Program-made: the position numbers and the translations under genes
Assembly: GCA_026388495.1 (NCBI GenBank)
Contig: JAPLJQ010000571.1
Span: forward strand, 1-6,228
Source of the DNA: Deltaproteobacteria bacterium
GTDB taxonomy: Bacteria > Desulfobacterota > Syntrophia > Syntrophales > UBA2185
DNA: 6,228 nt
Reading direction: 5' to 3'
In this document: positions 1 through 5,254 of the stretch, piece by piece
Position numbering within the stretch: position 1 is the stretch's first letter
Layout of the letters: the number at the start of each line of letters is the position of its first letter
Notes under the pieces: model-generated
Told to the model about the DNA's origin: nothing
The model's input: only the letters and a program-made list of their open reading frames with translations
Database searches by the model: none

Positions 1-444
1 AAGAAGAAAGGAAACAAAATCGTCCTGACAAGCGGATGCTTCGATATCCTCCACGTTGGCCATAAGCGGTTTCTCCAGGAGGCCAGGCATTTAGGCGACA
101 CCCTTATTCTGTGCCTGAACACGGATGATTCGGTGCACCGTATCAAGGGCACGGGAAGACCCATCATGAATCAGGAGGACCGGGCGGAACTTATCCTGGC
201 CCTCGGTTTCGTGGATTATATTGTTTTTCTTGAGGAGGACACCGCTTCCGGCATTATTACCGAGACAAAGCCCCACGTTTATCTCAAGGGTGCGGATTAC
301 CGGGGCAAAGGCGACAAAAACTGGCCTGAAGCGCGGCTCGTAAAGGACTACGGTGGAGAAGTGAAACTGATTGATCTTTATAAGGGGAGATCAACAACGG
401 ATATTATCGAAAGCATCGCAAGGAGTGCAAAGCGAGAAAAATGA
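1..444 (+). CDS. hldE: D-glycero-beta-D-manno-heptose 1-phosphate adenylyltransferase domain (HldE C-terminal / RfaE2), 5' partial
   Basis: This is the 3' part of a cytidylyltransferase-fold enzyme that joins heptose 1-phosphate to AMP from ATP, giving ADP-heptose for LPS inner core in the cytoplasm. The frame is open from base 1 and gives 147 residues before TGA at 442-444, so the start lies outside the window. Visible motifs, counted from the first codon, are GCFDILHVGH (12-21, with the HxGH nucleotide-binding signature), LNTDDSV (39-45), KGTGRP (49-54), KGADY (96-100), GGEV and the C-terminal RSTT (130-133). These are typical of RfaE domain II in that order. The usual N before GCFD is S here. 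The domain is nearly complete, but the window cannot show whether it stands alone (RfaE2, about 160 residues) or ends a bifunctional HldE with an N-terminal kinase. It converges on the glycosyltransferase cluster with an 18-base gap, and I see no terminator hairpin there. The LPS context agrees with the call. Confidence 0.9.
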   Translation, partial: KKKGNKIVLTSGCFDILHVGHKRFLQEARHLGDTLILCLNTDDSVHRIKGTGRPIMNQEDRAELILALGFVDYIVFLEEDTASGIITETKPHVYLKGADYRGKGDKNWPEARLVKDYGGEVKLIDLYKGRSTTDIIESIARSAKREK

Positions 445-462
445 TAATATAGGGGAAAACGC

Positions 463-828
463 TCATACTTGATCCTTTATATAATCGTAATAATCCAGTC
501 GGCAGGCGATGCAGTTGCCAGCCCTTTCTTCGGGATGATCGCAAACAATCCGCCACGCTCTGTCCTGAAACAATTCCTCTCGTATCTTGTTACATTTTAA
601 TAACTTCGTATCATCCAGGAGAATTACGCCTGCTCTTTCTCTCAATTTTCGGAATTCAGCATAAGTGGTGAATTCACCACCGTCCAGCAGGAGGACATCG
701 ATCCGCTCCGGCAGCAAGTCTATCACATTGGGAGACGCCCTGTAGTCGAGAATATCCTCCTCACGCCATTGCCGGTAATTCACGATCTCATTACTGATCT
801 CTTCCGGAATTTGTTCACAGGTAAGCAT
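463..828 (-). CDS. Methyltransferase C-terminal half, 121 aa, begins with ATG directly after the TAA
   Basis: The ATG at 828 is the codon immediately after the TAA that ends the preceding half, in the same frame (TAAATG). No good Shine-Dalgarno sequence is visible before it, only a weak GAGATG some 12 bases upstream. Expression would therefore depend on reinitiation by ribosomes that have just terminated. The 121-residue product carries DVLLLDGGEFTTY (44-56) and ILLDDTKLLKCNKIREEL (69-86), which match the fourth and fifth strand regions of class I methyltransferases, and it ends with a cysteine-containing strand (EERAGNCIACRLDYY). It lacks the SAM-binding glycine loop. I read it as the rest of the methyltransferase, not as an independent gene. 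It ends 18 bases from the convergent heptose adenylyltransferase gene. Confidence 0.65.
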   Translation of the reverse strand: MLTCEQIPEEISNEIVNYRQWREEDILDYRASPNVIDLLPERIDVLLLDGGEFTTYAEFRKLRERAGVILLDDTKLLKCNKIREELFQDRAWRIVCDHPEERAGNCIACRLDYYDYIKDQV

Positions 829-1185
829 TTACGACATCTCGATTATCCGGCCGTAAATGAGCCTGATTTTCTCCTTGCCCCTCGGTGTGGCAAGGACAGG
901 CCGCCAGTATTTCTTTGCCATTTCGTAAAACGTCTTATTCGATTCCAGGGAGTAGAGGCAGGCGTTATCGTGGCGGAAAAGAATTGCATCCATAAAACAT
1001 TTCGTGCTGCCCTGGCCATTCCAGGTTCCGATCTCAACAAAATTTATGAATTTTCTGATTTTTGATAGCTGATAAATTTTCTCTCCCAGAAATGTGTTTC
1101 TGTTGAGCTGGCCGCCCTTCCCTCGGGTAAGGACTTGTATAACCCCTTTAGCGGCCATGATCAGTCGAAGCGGGATGTTATTCAC
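829..1185 (-). CDS. Methyltransferase N-terminal half (SAM-binding motif I), 118 aa, ends at in-frame TAA
   Basis: The GTG start at 1185 overlaps the TGA of the upstream gene (GTGA), and an AGGGA Shine-Dalgarno match lies 6 bases before it, which supports this start. The 118-residue product has a basic N-terminal stretch, then FVEIGTWNGQGST (49-61), the first beta strand and glycine loop that bind S-adenosylmethionine in class I methyltransferases. LYSLESNK (77-84) follows and looks like the second strand ending in the acidic residue that binds the ribose hydroxyls. The chain stops at IIEMS, just after a third-strand-like segment KIRLIYGRII (106-115). The fourth and later strands and any catalytic residues are missing, so this half alone is unlikely to be active. 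Codon use and composition look like the next half, as expected if the two were recently one gene. Confidence 0.7.
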   Translation of the reverse strand: MNNIPLRLIMAAKGVIQVLTRGKGGQLNRNTFLGEKIYQLSKIRKFINFVEIGTWNGQGSTKCFMDAILFRHDNACLYSLESNKTFYEMAKKYWRPVLATPRGKEKIRLIYGRIIEMS

Positions 1186-2075
1186 GATTTATCCCTGATG
1201 CCGTCATATGGCCTTTCTTCCTTCCGAAGTTGCCCCCGCAGCGCCCGCCTGATGAACCTTTCCGGCGCACCGAAAACCTTTCTCCACCCGGCATGGAAAC
1301 GACCGGTGCTCCTGGGAGAGGCCGGCATATAGGGCTGACCGGGCGTGGAGACATGGTATGCGAAATGCGCCTGATCCACCGGCAGGATTTCACGGCGATG
1401 CACCCACACCTTCTGCTCCGGGGTCTGCTGTGGCGATAACCAGCCGCAATATACAACCCCGTCGGACATGAGAACCCGTCCCATATGCTTATAGAAGAGA
1501 AGAGAGATGATCATCTGGTCGTGGCGGTGCATCCTCTCCACAGAAGCGATATACTCCTCGACCAGAGCCACCGACAGGGCTTCTCTTAAAATCTCAAGCA
1601 TCTTGCTTTCTTTACGAAACCCGATGAAGGTGCCTGCCAGGGTCATCTTTCCTTCCCGGAAGGAGGGCTCGACGCCGCAACCTCTGCACGCGTTGAAGGA
1701 GGCATTCTCTGTCAGGAGATGGTAAGTGGGAACGACAAAATACCCCATACTCGAGATGGCATTGAAGACTTCGTCAACTGGCTTCAGAAAAACGACCCCG
1801 CTGTCCACCCATAAAATTTCTTCAGCCGGCGCGTCATTCCAGCACCAGATCTTCCACGTAAAGTGTTTCCGCCAGTGAGGACAGAACTCCGGCACCTGAA
1901 CGACCTCGACCCGATTCCTGTCAAGCTCCCGCAGGGTATCGGCATCCAGTCCGATATCATACACCCGCACACGTGGATGGCCGGGCCAGTTAAGATTCAG
2001 AGATCCCAGAAGAGCAAGGAGCGACTGACCGAATGCGGCGGACGCCGCCGTGATGATGAGCCGTTTTTCTTCCAT
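1182..2075 (-). CDS. Putative GT-A-like (GT8-like / nucleotide-diphospho-sugar transferase-like) glycosyltransferase
   Basis: The 297-residue protein starts at ATG 2075 behind a GAAGGTG ribosome-binding match. It opens with a Rossmann-like strand (RLIITAASAAFG, 5-16) and has VRVYDIGL (36-43) and the central motif EILWVDSGVVFLKPVDEVF (86-104). In GT8 and related GT-A enzymes this position holds the metal-binding DxD (typically LYLDsDxxv); here it reads DSG. Later motifs are AGTFIGFRKE (147-156), RHDQMI (184-189) and a C-terminal YHVSTPGQPY (240-249), which recalls the GT8 pattern of a His followed by a G-x-P-W/Y turn. The basic tail (rich in R and K from about 264) could hold it at the inner membrane face. 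There is no signal peptide. Its place between a GT2 gene and a methyltransferase supports a role in LPS or surface glycan assembly. The exact family, donor sugar and acceptor are unknown. It overlaps the following methyltransferase start by GTGA. Confidence 0.6.
   Translation of the reverse strand: MEEKRLIITAASAAFGQSLLALLGSLNLNWPGHPRVRVYDIGLDADTLRELDRNRVEVVQVPEFCPHWRKHFTWKIWCWNDAPAEEILWVDSGVVFLKPVDEVFNAISSMGYFVVPTYHLLTENASFNACRGCGVEPSFREGKMTLAGTFIGFRKESKMLEILREALSVALVEEYIASVERMHRHDQMIISLLFYKHMGRVLMSDGVVYCGWLSPQQTPEQKVWVHRREILPVDQAHFAYHVSTPGQPYMPASPRSTGRFHAGWRKVFGAPERFIRRALRGQLRKEERPYDGIRDKS
1192..1196 (-). promoter_or_regulatory. Ribosome-binding site deciding the GTG start of the methyltransferase
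   Basis: AGGGA on the minus strand lies 6 bases before the GTG at 1185, inside the 3' end of the GT-A-like gene. With the GTGA stop-start overlap it is the reason for choosing GTG as the start. Confidence 0.5.
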
Positions 2076-2078
2076 TTA

Positions 2079-2085
2079 CACCTTC
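2079..2085 (-). promoter_or_regulatory. Ribosome-binding site of the GT-A-like gene
   Basis: On the minus strand GAAGGTG ends 3 bases before the ATG at 2075, matching the GGTG part of the anti-Shine-Dalgarno complement. The spacing is a little short. It supports the chosen start and shows that this gene, unlike the overlapping ones, can be initiated on its own after the spacer. Confidence 0.5.
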
Positions 2086-2107
2086 GAAAATTTTGAAAAA
2101 TTCTTAC

Positions 2108-2156
2108 TGTGCCATTTCGACTGGAAGGAGAAATCTTTTAAGTTCCTCGCCATGAC
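2108..2156. repeat. Degenerate REP-like palindromic repeat remnant in the intergenic spacer
   Basis: The spacer between the GT2 and GT-A-like genes contains CATTTCGACTGG, then AAGGAGAAATCTT, then TAAG-TTCCTCGCCATGAC. From memory this follows the layout of a dispersed palindromic element common in many bacterial genomes, of the form GTCATTTCGA-N-GAGAAATCTT / AAGATTCCTCG-N-GAATGACA. The left arm is well kept. The right arm is shortened and has lost most complementarity, so a stable hairpin is unlikely. It is noncoding, at a point where otherwise overlapping genes are separated by 103 bases. Recognition is by pattern and cannot be confirmed without searching for other copies in the genome. Confidence 0.5.
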
Positions 2157-2178
2157 CGCGTCGCTTTTCCCGAACGCA

Positions 2179-2982
2179 TTACTTCTTTGCCAGGCCATTC
2201 TCGCAAAATACGGGAATCTTTTCCCTGAAAAAATACCGCACATTGGGACCTTCCTTCCAGTGCGCATTCCCCAGTTCCCTGGGATGCCAGAGATGCAGCA
2301 CCCTCGCGTCCGGAATGACCGAACGGCCGCTAAACCCAGCCATCACAAGGCGCAGGGCCATGTCCTGATCCTCTCCTCCCCAGCCGACATAGCTTGCATC
2401 ATAGCCGTTCACGGCTTCTATGTCCTTCTTATAGATGGAAAAATGACCGCCGAAAGTCTGTTTTCGGGGACTTGTCAGTCCCAGTTTCCTCAAAAATCCA
2501 TAACGGATAAATTCTCTGTGCTCTTTGATGACAGGTTCATCGGGCAGCTCCCGATACACCGCCTCCAGCAGTTCATCAGACACACCCTCGGCAAGAATCA
2601 GTTTCGCCTGTTCTTCCGACGTGTATTTGCAACGGCCGGCGGCAAAACACCCGGAGGCGGCAGCCTTGATGTGACTCCTGATCCCGCCGGAAAGGGCGAC
2701 AAAGTCGGCATCCATGAAAACCAGATAATCACCGGTGGCATGACGTATGCCGTTATTGCGGGTCGCCGCGCGGCGAGGCCCTTCCCTCGGATGCCACGCA
2801 TGGATAATCGGGAAATCATACCGGGGAACCAGGTCTTCGACCTGAGATACAGCATCCCTGTCCGATCCATCATCTGCGATAACCACTTCGTCGAAATCTT
2901 TTGAGGCGGTTTTCAGGGCATCGAGACAGAGGCGAAGAAAATCAACCCGCTCATAAAAACAAATAACGATGCTCGTTTTCAT
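2179..2982 (-). CDS. Family 2 glycosyltransferase (with galactosyltransferase-type C-terminal region)
   Basis: The 267-residue GT-A fold enzyme would transfer a sugar from a nucleotide donor, probably to LPS or another surface glycan on the cytoplasmic side. The N-terminal signature is SIVICFYER (4-12), with ADDGSD (36-41) binding the nucleotide, RNNGIRHATGDYLVFMDADF (75-94) holding the DxD metal motif DAD (91-93), and FGGHFSIYKKDIEAVNGYD (177-195). GWGGEDQDMALRL (200-212) supplies the catalytic acidic ED pair typical of Glyco_transf_7C-like and chondroitin-polymerase-like GT2 proteins. H230 with LWH follows as a likely metal ligand. All key motifs are intact and no membrane segment is seen. 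The ATG at 2982 overlaps the TGA of the GT10 gene (ATGA), with GAGG 8 bases upstream. Donor and linkage cannot be predicted. A 103-base spacer with a repeat remnant separates it from the next cluster gene. Confidence 0.88.
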   Translation of the reverse strand: MKTSIVICFYERVDFLRLCLDALKTASKDFDEVVIADDGSDRDAVSQVEDLVPRYDFPIIHAWHPREGPRRAATRNNGIRHATGDYLVFMDADFVALSGGIRSHIKAAASGCFAAGRCKYTSEEQAKLILAEGVSDELLEAVYRELPDEPVIKEHREFIRYGFLRKLGLTSPRKQTFGGHFSIYKKDIEAVNGYDASYVGWGGEDQDMALRLVMAGFSGRSVIPDARVLHLWHPRELGNAHWKEGPNVRYFFREKIPVFCENGLAKK

Positions 2983-3944
2983 AAAGACAGCCTCATGAAC
3001 GTTCTCTTCACCTTGTAAAGGGAGCGATACATCGATGTTCTGATGCTCCTCCGGTAAGCCGGGATGGTCTGGAATGCCTTAGCGGAATCCGCCACGGGCT
3101 CGGATGCGATCATTTTTGCAATGTGTGGAAACAGCTGATAGTCGTAAAGTATCCTCCTCCTTGCCTCTTCAAGGGCAGGCAGACGTTTTTCCCAGTCATC
3201 CTCTCTGATGGTGCGCCCGATAACATCCAGCGTTTTTTCCGGATCATTGATGTCAATCCTGATGAATGCATCGGGAGGAAAATACGCCTCAAGGTTGGTG
3301 CATCCGTAATAGAAGGGAACGGTCCATGTCAGAAAGCAATCCCCTATCTTTTCCGTCCAGTAGTCGGGACTGCTGCTGTTCTCTACAGCGAGGGAATACC
3401 GGTAGGGCGCCAGGCCTTCCCACTTGTCCTCAATATAACGGATAGCCCTTCCAAAGAGATCGATATCCAGGGATCGATCCGCCTGAAGAAATTTCAGAAA
3501 GGCCAGTCTCTTGATGTGACCGGGCAGGTCTTTAGCATGACCAACGATCCACGACAGCATTTTCGTTTTATCGGGTACAGAACAGCCAACAAGTTCATCG
3601 AAATTTCGATTGATATGCCACGGGATGGCCGGCTGGGAAACGATATATTGGGCATTCCGCTCCGGCACATGATGGGTATACACCCGTGAAAACACGTCGT
3701 GACCCTCTATCATCCAGTCGTTAAAGCCCTTCACGTAGGGCTCCTGCATAATGGCCCATATGTGATTCCCGGGACACCGGACGTTAACATCCGTCTCCAT
3801 CCGGTTGTTCAGCATAATGAGGAAATCACACGCTTCCACCGGATCGGTCGTAAACCGGATGCCGTCCCATACACCCTTCTGGCCGGGTGTCTGACGCATC
3901 AGATCGGGCCAGTCCCAGTCTTTGACGATTCGTACAAGCATCAT
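2979..3944 (-). CDS. Family 10 glycosyltransferase (alpha-1,3-fucosyltransferase-like)
   Basis: The 321-residue protein has the GT10 C-terminal donor-binding domain: DIDLFGRAI (160-168), YRYSLAVENSSSPDYWTEKI (181-200), VPFYYG (209-214) and the following F-P-P-D-A-F-I segment (222-228). The Y195-x-x-E198-K199 spacing matches the Tyr246/Glu249/Lys250 set that binds GDP-fucose in Helicobacter pylori alpha-1,3-fucosyltransferase, and the ENS motif is the family hallmark. R146 may correspond to the conserved arginine before it, but I am less sure of that. The N-terminal 120 residues are the variable acceptor domain. GT-B fold; cytosolic, with a basic C-terminal tail (about 298-321) that could associate with membrane, as in the H. 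pylori enzymes. Fucose is the usual donor, but other GDP-sugars are possible, and no GDP-fucose synthesis gene lies in the window. It is coupled by ATGA overlaps to both the GT9 gene before it and the GT2 gene after it. Confidence 0.85.
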   Translation of the reverse strand: MMLVRIVKDWDWPDLMRQTPGQKGVWDGIRFTTDPVEACDFLIMLNNRMETDVNVRCPGNHIWAIMQEPYVKGFNDWMIEGHDVFSRVYTHHVPERNAQYIVSQPAIPWHINRNFDELVGCSVPDKTKMLSWIVGHAKDLPGHIKRLAFLKFLQADRSLDIDLFGRAIRYIEDKWEGLAPYRYSLAVENSSSPDYWTEKIGDCFLTWTVPFYYGCTNLEAYFPPDAFIRIDINDPEKTLDVIGRTIREDDWEKRLPALEEARRRILYDYQLFPHIAKMIASEPVADSAKAFQTIPAYRRSIRTSMYRSLYKVKRTFMRLSL

Positions 3945-5032
3945 GGTAACCGTTTTCTCTCAAGGAACTCTTGAACCACCTTTTTGACTTGGTCCACCGT
4001 CAATTCTTCAAGACAACGACTCCATCCCCTATCATCACATCCTTTCTTATGACACGGCACACACGCCAACTCGGACAGAACGACCTTATGAATATCTCCC
4101 ATCGGCGCCCAGTCATACCAATCCGAAGGACCGTAAATTGTTATCGTGGGAGTCCCGACTGCTGCTGCAATATGGGGCGCCGCGCTGTCAACGCCTATGT
4201 GTAGAGAACTTAGATGGAGTATGCCTGCAAGTTCTCCAAGCATCGTTTTACCAGCCAGATTAAAGACGGATCCTGTACATTTCCTCAACAGAGCATCAGC
4301 CCTCGTACGCTCCTCGTCAGTCCCCACGATTACTGTCGCTAAGTTATAGTTATTCCATAACCAGTTGATAATCTCCACCCATTTCTCATAATCCCACTCC
4401 TTGTATGCCCACCTTGAAAAAGGATTTAAACTAATGAACCGTGAAGTATCTGAAATCCCTTGAGAGAAGAGAATTTCTCTCGCACGCAATATCCTCGTTT
4501 CTGAAACACACAACCTTGGTGTAATATCAACCGTATCGACGCCTAATTCTCTAACAATGCGGAGAGATTGCTCAGATGCCCCTCGGACTTTTTTCCCTGG
4601 AGAATTAAATAAATGAGTAAAAAGCTTGTTCCGCCAAAATGGAACGTGTGCGTAAAATTGAGACACTCTTATCGGCGCCCCCGTCATGTAAGACATAATC
4701 GCACCTCTATCATCGGCCCTCATGTCAACAACCAACTCGAAATGCTCCCTCCGCAGATCCTTTATGAGCCGGACTTGCCCCAACACATCGAAAAAAATAT
4801 TTCCCCCGTAGTGTTTGACCTCAAATATTTTATAGATGAAAGGCTCTTCCTTCAGGAGGTCTCCACTCCCTCCCCGCAAAAGTACTGAAAGACGAGCATC
4901 AGGACACCTTTCCTTGACAGCCCGTAACGTCGGTATCGTCCAGACCACGTCACCAATGTCACCAAGTTGAATGATGAGGATATTTTTCACATCATTGAGA
5001 ATTTCATTTTTAGGTGTATGAACTGAACCCAT
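3941..5032 (-). CDS. Family 9 glycosyltransferase, LPS heptosyltransferase-like
   Basis: The GT-B enzyme is of the WaaC/WaaF/RfaQ type, which transfers heptose from ADP-heptose to the growing LPS core at the inner membrane. Numbered from ATG 5032 (363 residues), it shows ILIIQLGDIGDVVWTIP (18-34), whose second GD aspartate (D28) aligns with the catalytic Asp13 of WaaC. It also has SLNPFSRWAYKEW (201-213) and the ADP-binding GVDSAAPHIAAAVGTP (280-295) leading to IYGPSD. A cysteine cluster CxxC-x4-C-x7-C (324, 327, 332, 340) then matches the C-terminal cysteine motif of WaaF-like proteins. The start is uncertain: an in-frame TTG at 5050 adds 6 residues, and GTG at 4990 would give the shortest form, VKNILIIQ. 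None has a clear Shine-Dalgarno; ATG is preferred. Hand counts give about 41% G+C for 4321-4620, lower than the other cluster genes. The sugar transferred may be heptose, in keeping with the nearby hldE. Confidence 0.88.
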   Translation of the reverse strand: MGSVHTPKNEILNDVKNILIIQLGDIGDVVWTIPTLRAVKERCPDARLSVLLRGGSGDLLKEEPFIYKIFEVKHYGGNIFFDVLGQVRLIKDLRREHFELVVDMRADDRGAIMSYMTGAPIRVSQFYAHVPFWRNKLFTHLFNSPGKKVRGASEQSLRIVRELGVDTVDITPRLCVSETRILRAREILFSQGISDTSRFISLNPFSRWAYKEWDYEKWVEIINWLWNNYNLATVIVGTDEERTRADALLRKCTGSVFNLAGKTMLGELAGILHLSSLHIGVDSAAPHIAAAVGTPTITIYGPSDWYDWAPMGDIHKVVLSELACVPCHKKGCDDRGWSRCLEELTVDQVKKVVQEFLERKRLP

Positions 5033-5254
5033 AATAATGTGGGGACTCAAAAATATTTATTAAGCTTTAAGGTTTAAGAGATAATCTTTCTTGTTGCCTA
5101 ACCGGATTTCAATAGCGGCAGGTAGACAGATACGCGATCATGGAACAAATTTCAAGAGTTATTGTTGTAATAATGCTTAATTTTCTTGATCTTAGCATGA
5201 ATTAAGAATATAAAAATTAAAAAATCCCTTAAAATAACCGTCACTACAATAATC
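5033..5254. other. Divergent AT-rich intergenic region
   Basis: These 222 bases separate the outward-facing GT9 and Gate-domain genes and must hold both promoters unless the GT9 start lies further upstream. The plus-strand candidate is given separately. On the minus strand the best I found is TTGAAA, 17 bases, TATCTG within about 5120-5160, a weak match that I do not annotate as a promoter. Neither flanking gene has a convincing Shine-Dalgarno sequence. No riboswitch, operator palindrome or RNA gene is evident, and no JUMPStart/ops element is present in the direction of the sugar-transferase cluster. Confidence 0.6.
5186..5214 (+). promoter_or_regulatory. Candidate sigma70 promoter for the Gate-domain gene
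   Basis: TTGATC (5186-5191, 4 of 6 matches to the -35 consensus) is followed after exactly 17 bases by TATAAA (5209-5214, 5 of 6 matches to the -10 consensus). Transcription would start near 5221 and leave a leader of about 34 bases before the ATG at 5255. The surrounding sequence is AT-rich, so chance matches are possible. This is the best hexamer pair I found in the intergenic region. Confidence 0.45.

Larger units (their letters stand above)
463..1185 (-). pseudogene. Class I SAM-dependent methyltransferase interrupted by an in-frame TAA (composite of both halves)
   Basis: Read on the minus strand from GTG at 1185 to TGA at 463-465, this is one frame of 240 sense codons plus one internal TAA at 829-831 (codon 119). 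Together the halves make an ordinary-length class I methyltransferase. The first half has the glycine-rich SAM loop FVEIGTWNGQGST (49-61) and an acidic LYSLE strand end (77-81). After the stop come DVLLLDGGEF and ILLDDT, the later strands and active-site region seen in Methyltransf_24-like small-molecule methyltransferases. The break falls in a variable linker, not between duplicated domains. No frameshift is needed, so one base change (for example to CAA, GAA or AAA) restores a full protein. It is the last gene of the glycosyltransferase cluster, so a sugar or glycan substrate is inferred. It may be a recent pseudogene, a base error, or a two-chain enzyme made by stop-restart; the two halves are listed separately as well. 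Confidence 0.75.

Noticed and set aside
829..831. Stop codon recoding (selenocysteine or pyrrolysine) in the methyltransferase
   Set aside because: The codon is TAA; selenocysteine uses TGA and pyrrolysine uses TAG. No hairpin resembling a SECIS element is evident after it.
2050..2904. Long plus-strand open frame (284 codons) opposite the GT2 gene
   Set aside because: It is antisense to a gene with intact GT2 motifs, its product has no recognisable domain, and it begins inside the GT-A-like gene and runs through the repeat remnant.
3123..3689. Plus-strand open frame of 188 codons opposite the GT10 gene
   Set aside because: It is a shadow of a gene with clear family motifs; no ribosome-binding site and no domain-like sequence.
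5115..5130. GCGGCAGGTAGAC as a possible JUMPStart/ops element
   Set aside because: It lacks the GGCGGTAG core and lies on the plus strand, away from the sugar-transferase cluster.
5140..5205. 21-residue hydrophobic peptide frame (MEQISRVIVVIML...) in the divergent intergenic region
   Set aside because: It is too short to judge, has only a weak AGGTAG far upstream as ribosome-binding site, and overlaps the proposed -35 element of the Gate-domain gene.
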